Part shown: positions 24,115 through 25,567 of the stretch, one piece after another
Position numbering within the stretch: position 1 is the stretch's first letter
Layout: every line of letters begins with the position of its first letter
Program-made: the position numbers and the translations under genes
Assembly (NCBI GenBank): GCA_030150045.1
Contig: JASLGM010000035.1
Location: 1 to 25,567 of the forward strand
Reading direction: 5' to 3'
From: Taishania sp.
GTDB taxonomy: Bacteria > Bacteroidota > Bacteroidia > Flavobacteriales_D > Crocinitomicaceae
DNA length: 25,567 bases
The notes under the pieces: generated by a model
Databases searched by the model: none
Told to the model about the DNA's origin: nothing
What the model saw: the letters and a program-made list of their open reading frames with translations, nothing else

Positions 24115-25322
24115 ATAGTTCCTACCTACCCGAAATGACTTACGGTGTTTGCACCAACCAAATGAATAGTGAGCCTGGTAAACTAGTAGCTACACGCGCA
24201 ACAAGAAGTGTATTCTATAAAGAAAAAGTACTTTTGACCAAGGTCGACAAAAATGTAGAAATAGCTTTTACTTGTAAATCTCCGGTCAATATGGCAGCAG
24301 CTTTTCTAGCTTTTGGAGCCGGATTACTAGTAGTAGCTTCAGGTCCAATCGGTTGGTGTATAGCGGGAGCGGCGCTGGCTGCTGGTGCAATTTATGCGTA
24401 CAAAGCATACACCCATAAATGCACGAAATATTTACAAAATGGCAATTGGACTTTGATCAACGAAAAAGTTTACTTTGATAAACAAAAAGCGCTGACCATT
24501 CAATCCATGTTAAGTTGTAAAAACGGTGGTGTTGTCAAACCTTTTTTCAGTTATTCTTTAGCAAAAGCGGCCGCCATAAAGATTCAGGAAAACAATATTA
24601 AGGAAACAATGGTAACCACTGCTATTTCCTTTGCCGCAGGAATTCTAGGACCTGCATCCGTGAAAGGTATTTCCACTTTTCGAGGAGCATCCATAATTTT
24701 AGGTACCAATGTCGCTGGCCTCGGCGTTACATGGACCTTGCAGTACGGACAAAGAGAGTTCCATAGAAGCGATAGCGACTTCGCACATAATTCCGTTTAT
24801 CAAAACATGAATAATGAAGTCGATAAAAATAGTTTTTTTCAACCACTTGATGATCCGTCCGATCCCAACGCCATTCCAACAACAGACGATATCAAGCACA
24901 TGATGTCCGAAGGAAAAAATGCATCGTACAACCAAAATTTGAACAATCAATTAAGTTCTTATGAAAGAATGACAACCGCACAATTAAGAGACAATCAAAG
25001 TTATCGTCAATTGGTCAAAGACATACAAAAAGGAAAATATGGTCAAGGTTTAAAACAGGAAATGCAAAACTTATATAAAAAGAACAAAGCGACTTCCTCC
25101 AGTCTCAAAAAAGGATTAAATTACACAGCAAACCAAGCAAATTCGTCTTTCAAAAATGCCCTTAAAAGTGCCTCAAAAGTAGGAAGTTCCGCCACTCTAT
25201 TTTTCGTACCATTGTTGGGAACCTATTTTTCGGAAGAGGCACGTAAATCCTTAGCTGAAGAAGCTGTGCGAGACCTCACAAACGGCATAGGAACAACAAC
25301 AAAGAATCCTTTAGGCATATAA
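24111..25322 (+). CDS. PAAR/DUF4280-like protein with membrane segments (putative effector)
   Basis: Protein of 403 residues. The N-terminal 150 residues resemble a split PAAR-like (DUF4280) fold: FTCKSPVNM (53-61), then Cys83 and Cys104, then W113-x-LINEKVYFD, ALTIQSMLSCKNGG (127-140) and VVKP. A Gly/Ala-rich hydrophobic stretch (about 61-97) is inserted in it. A second hydrophobic region (about 166-208) could form two more helices. The C-terminal part (210-403) is polar, Asn/Gln/Lys-rich and helical, with no recognisable catalytic motif. PAAR-like proteins cap the spike of contractile injection systems and carry effectors, so a membrane-acting or translocated toxin is plausible but unproven. 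No immunity candidate follows before the IS end. Confidence 0.62.
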   Translation: MNSSYLPEMTYGVCTNQMNSEPGKLVATRATRSVFYKEKVLLTKVDKNVEIAFTCKSPVNMAAAFLAFGAGLLVVASGPIGWCIAGAALAAGAIYAYKAYTHKCTKYLQNGNWTLINEKVYFDKQKALTIQSMLSCKNGGVVKPFFSYSLAKAAAIKIQENNIKETMVTTAISFAAGILGPASVKGISTFRGASIILGTNVAGLGVTWTLQYGQREFHRSDSDFAHNSVYQNMNNEVDKNSFFQPLDDPSDPNAIPTTDDIKHMMSEGKNASYNQNLNNQLSSYERMTTAQLRDNQSYRQLVKDIQKGKYGQGLKQEMQNLYKKNKATSSSLKKGLNYTANQANSSFKNALKSASKVGSSATLFFVPLLGTYFSEEARKSLAEEAVRDLTNGIGTTTKNPLGI

Positions 25323-25360
25323 AATCCTCACTATAAACAAGATAACAAACATTTAAACAA

Positions 25361-25440
25361 GGCCGCTTCCCCGCCCAATTACTTGGGCGGCGCCAGGCTA
25401 TCCGCTATATCTTTTTTTGGCTTCGTCTGGACTGTCTATC
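25361..25440. repeat. GC-rich intergenic hairpin module
   Basis: CCGCCCAA (25371-25378) and TTGGGCGG (25383-25390) form a perfect 8-bp stem with loop TTAC. CGCCAGGCTATCCGCTATAT, T7 and GGCTTCGTCTGG follow, and the flanking CCAG/CTGG can also pair. Its GC content is well above its surroundings. It is not the 142-nt family, though both share GC-rich GGGCGG-type blocks. It could be a 3' terminator-like element of the PAAR operon or a dispersed repeat. Confidence 0.5.
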
Positions 25441-25445
25441 TTTAT

Positions 25446-25567
25446 TGTGACAAATTTTATTAGCCCGATTTTATTATCTTAATAGTATGGCAAAACAGTA
25501 TGACAACGATTTTAAAGTAATGATTGTAGAATTACTTAAATCAGGTAGAACAGTAAAAGAACTTAGT
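25446..25567 (+). mobile_element. Left end of an IS3-family insertion sequence (truncated by window)
   Basis: A transposase OrfA start (25487) is preceded by about 40 bp beginning TGTGACAAATTTTATTAGCC, consistent with an IS terminus starting TG. The exact boundary cannot be set without the right end or target-site duplication. Confidence 0.5.
25487..25567 (+). CDS. IS3-family transposase OrfA, 5' partial
   Basis: The frame is open from ATG at 25487 to the window end: 27 residues reading MAKQYDNDFKVMIVELLKSG then RTVKELS. This is the start of the helix-turn-helix of IS3-family OrfA proteins (basic N-terminus, V-x-L-L-x-x-G-x-T/S-V-x-E-L-S). The rest lies outside the window, so intactness and the OrfA/OrfB frameshift cannot be judged. 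Confidence 0.75.
   Translation, partial: MAKQYDNDFKVMIVELLKSGRTVKELS

Overview
The window looks like a chromosome segment from a Bacteroidota bacterium, most likely of the order Flavobacteriales. The DNA is AT-rich. Many genes have the Bacteroidota-type -7 promoter box (TAnnTTTG) just upstream, and the protein families are typical of the group: PorT-like barrels, a Spy/LTxxQ-like small protein, a FlaA1/CapD-type sugar-nucleotide dehydratase, and a YbdG-type MscS channel. Genus and species cannot be read from the sequence.

Layout. 1-561: intergenic DNA holding two divergently oriented copies of a structured repeat and the trxB promoter. 562-3513 (+): trxB, clpP and clpX, covering redox homeostasis and the ClpXP protease. 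3550-9084 (-): a five-gene run of a BaiN/YhiN-type flavoprotein, a MORN-like repeat protein, a hotdog thioesterase, a membrane-bound nucleotide-sugar dehydratase and a FemAB/GNAT-like protein. 9112-13128: a CYTH protein, an MscS channel, a small secreted LTxxQ-like protein, msrA, a secreted NlpC/P60 hydrolase and a MerR-type regulator. 13142-15456: divergent aroB and proline dehydrogenase. 15696-21978 (-): a heavy-metal RND efflux operon (adaptor, CzcA-type pump, TolC-like channel) ending in an outer-membrane barrel gene. 22547-25322 (+): a compact operon of a LysM-like protein, a two-helix membrane protein and a PAAR/DUF4280-like protein with membrane segments, resembling a contractile-injection effector module. 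25361-25567: a GC-rich hairpin module and the truncated left end of an IS3-family element.

The most striking feature is a dispersed element of 142-143 nt. Four complete copies (245-386 +, 11412-11554 +, 15521-15662 -, 22232-22373 +) and one copy cut by the window edge (1-128 -) lie between genes. Each can fold into one long nested hairpin. The stems differ in sequence between copies but stay paired, while the apical GAC..GAA loop and the 5' GGCGGAG block are conserved. This points to selection on structure (an RNA or a structured mobile repeat). A second recurrent signal is the -7 box lying 4-6 nt before the start codon of several genes, which suggests leaderless or near-leaderless mRNAs.
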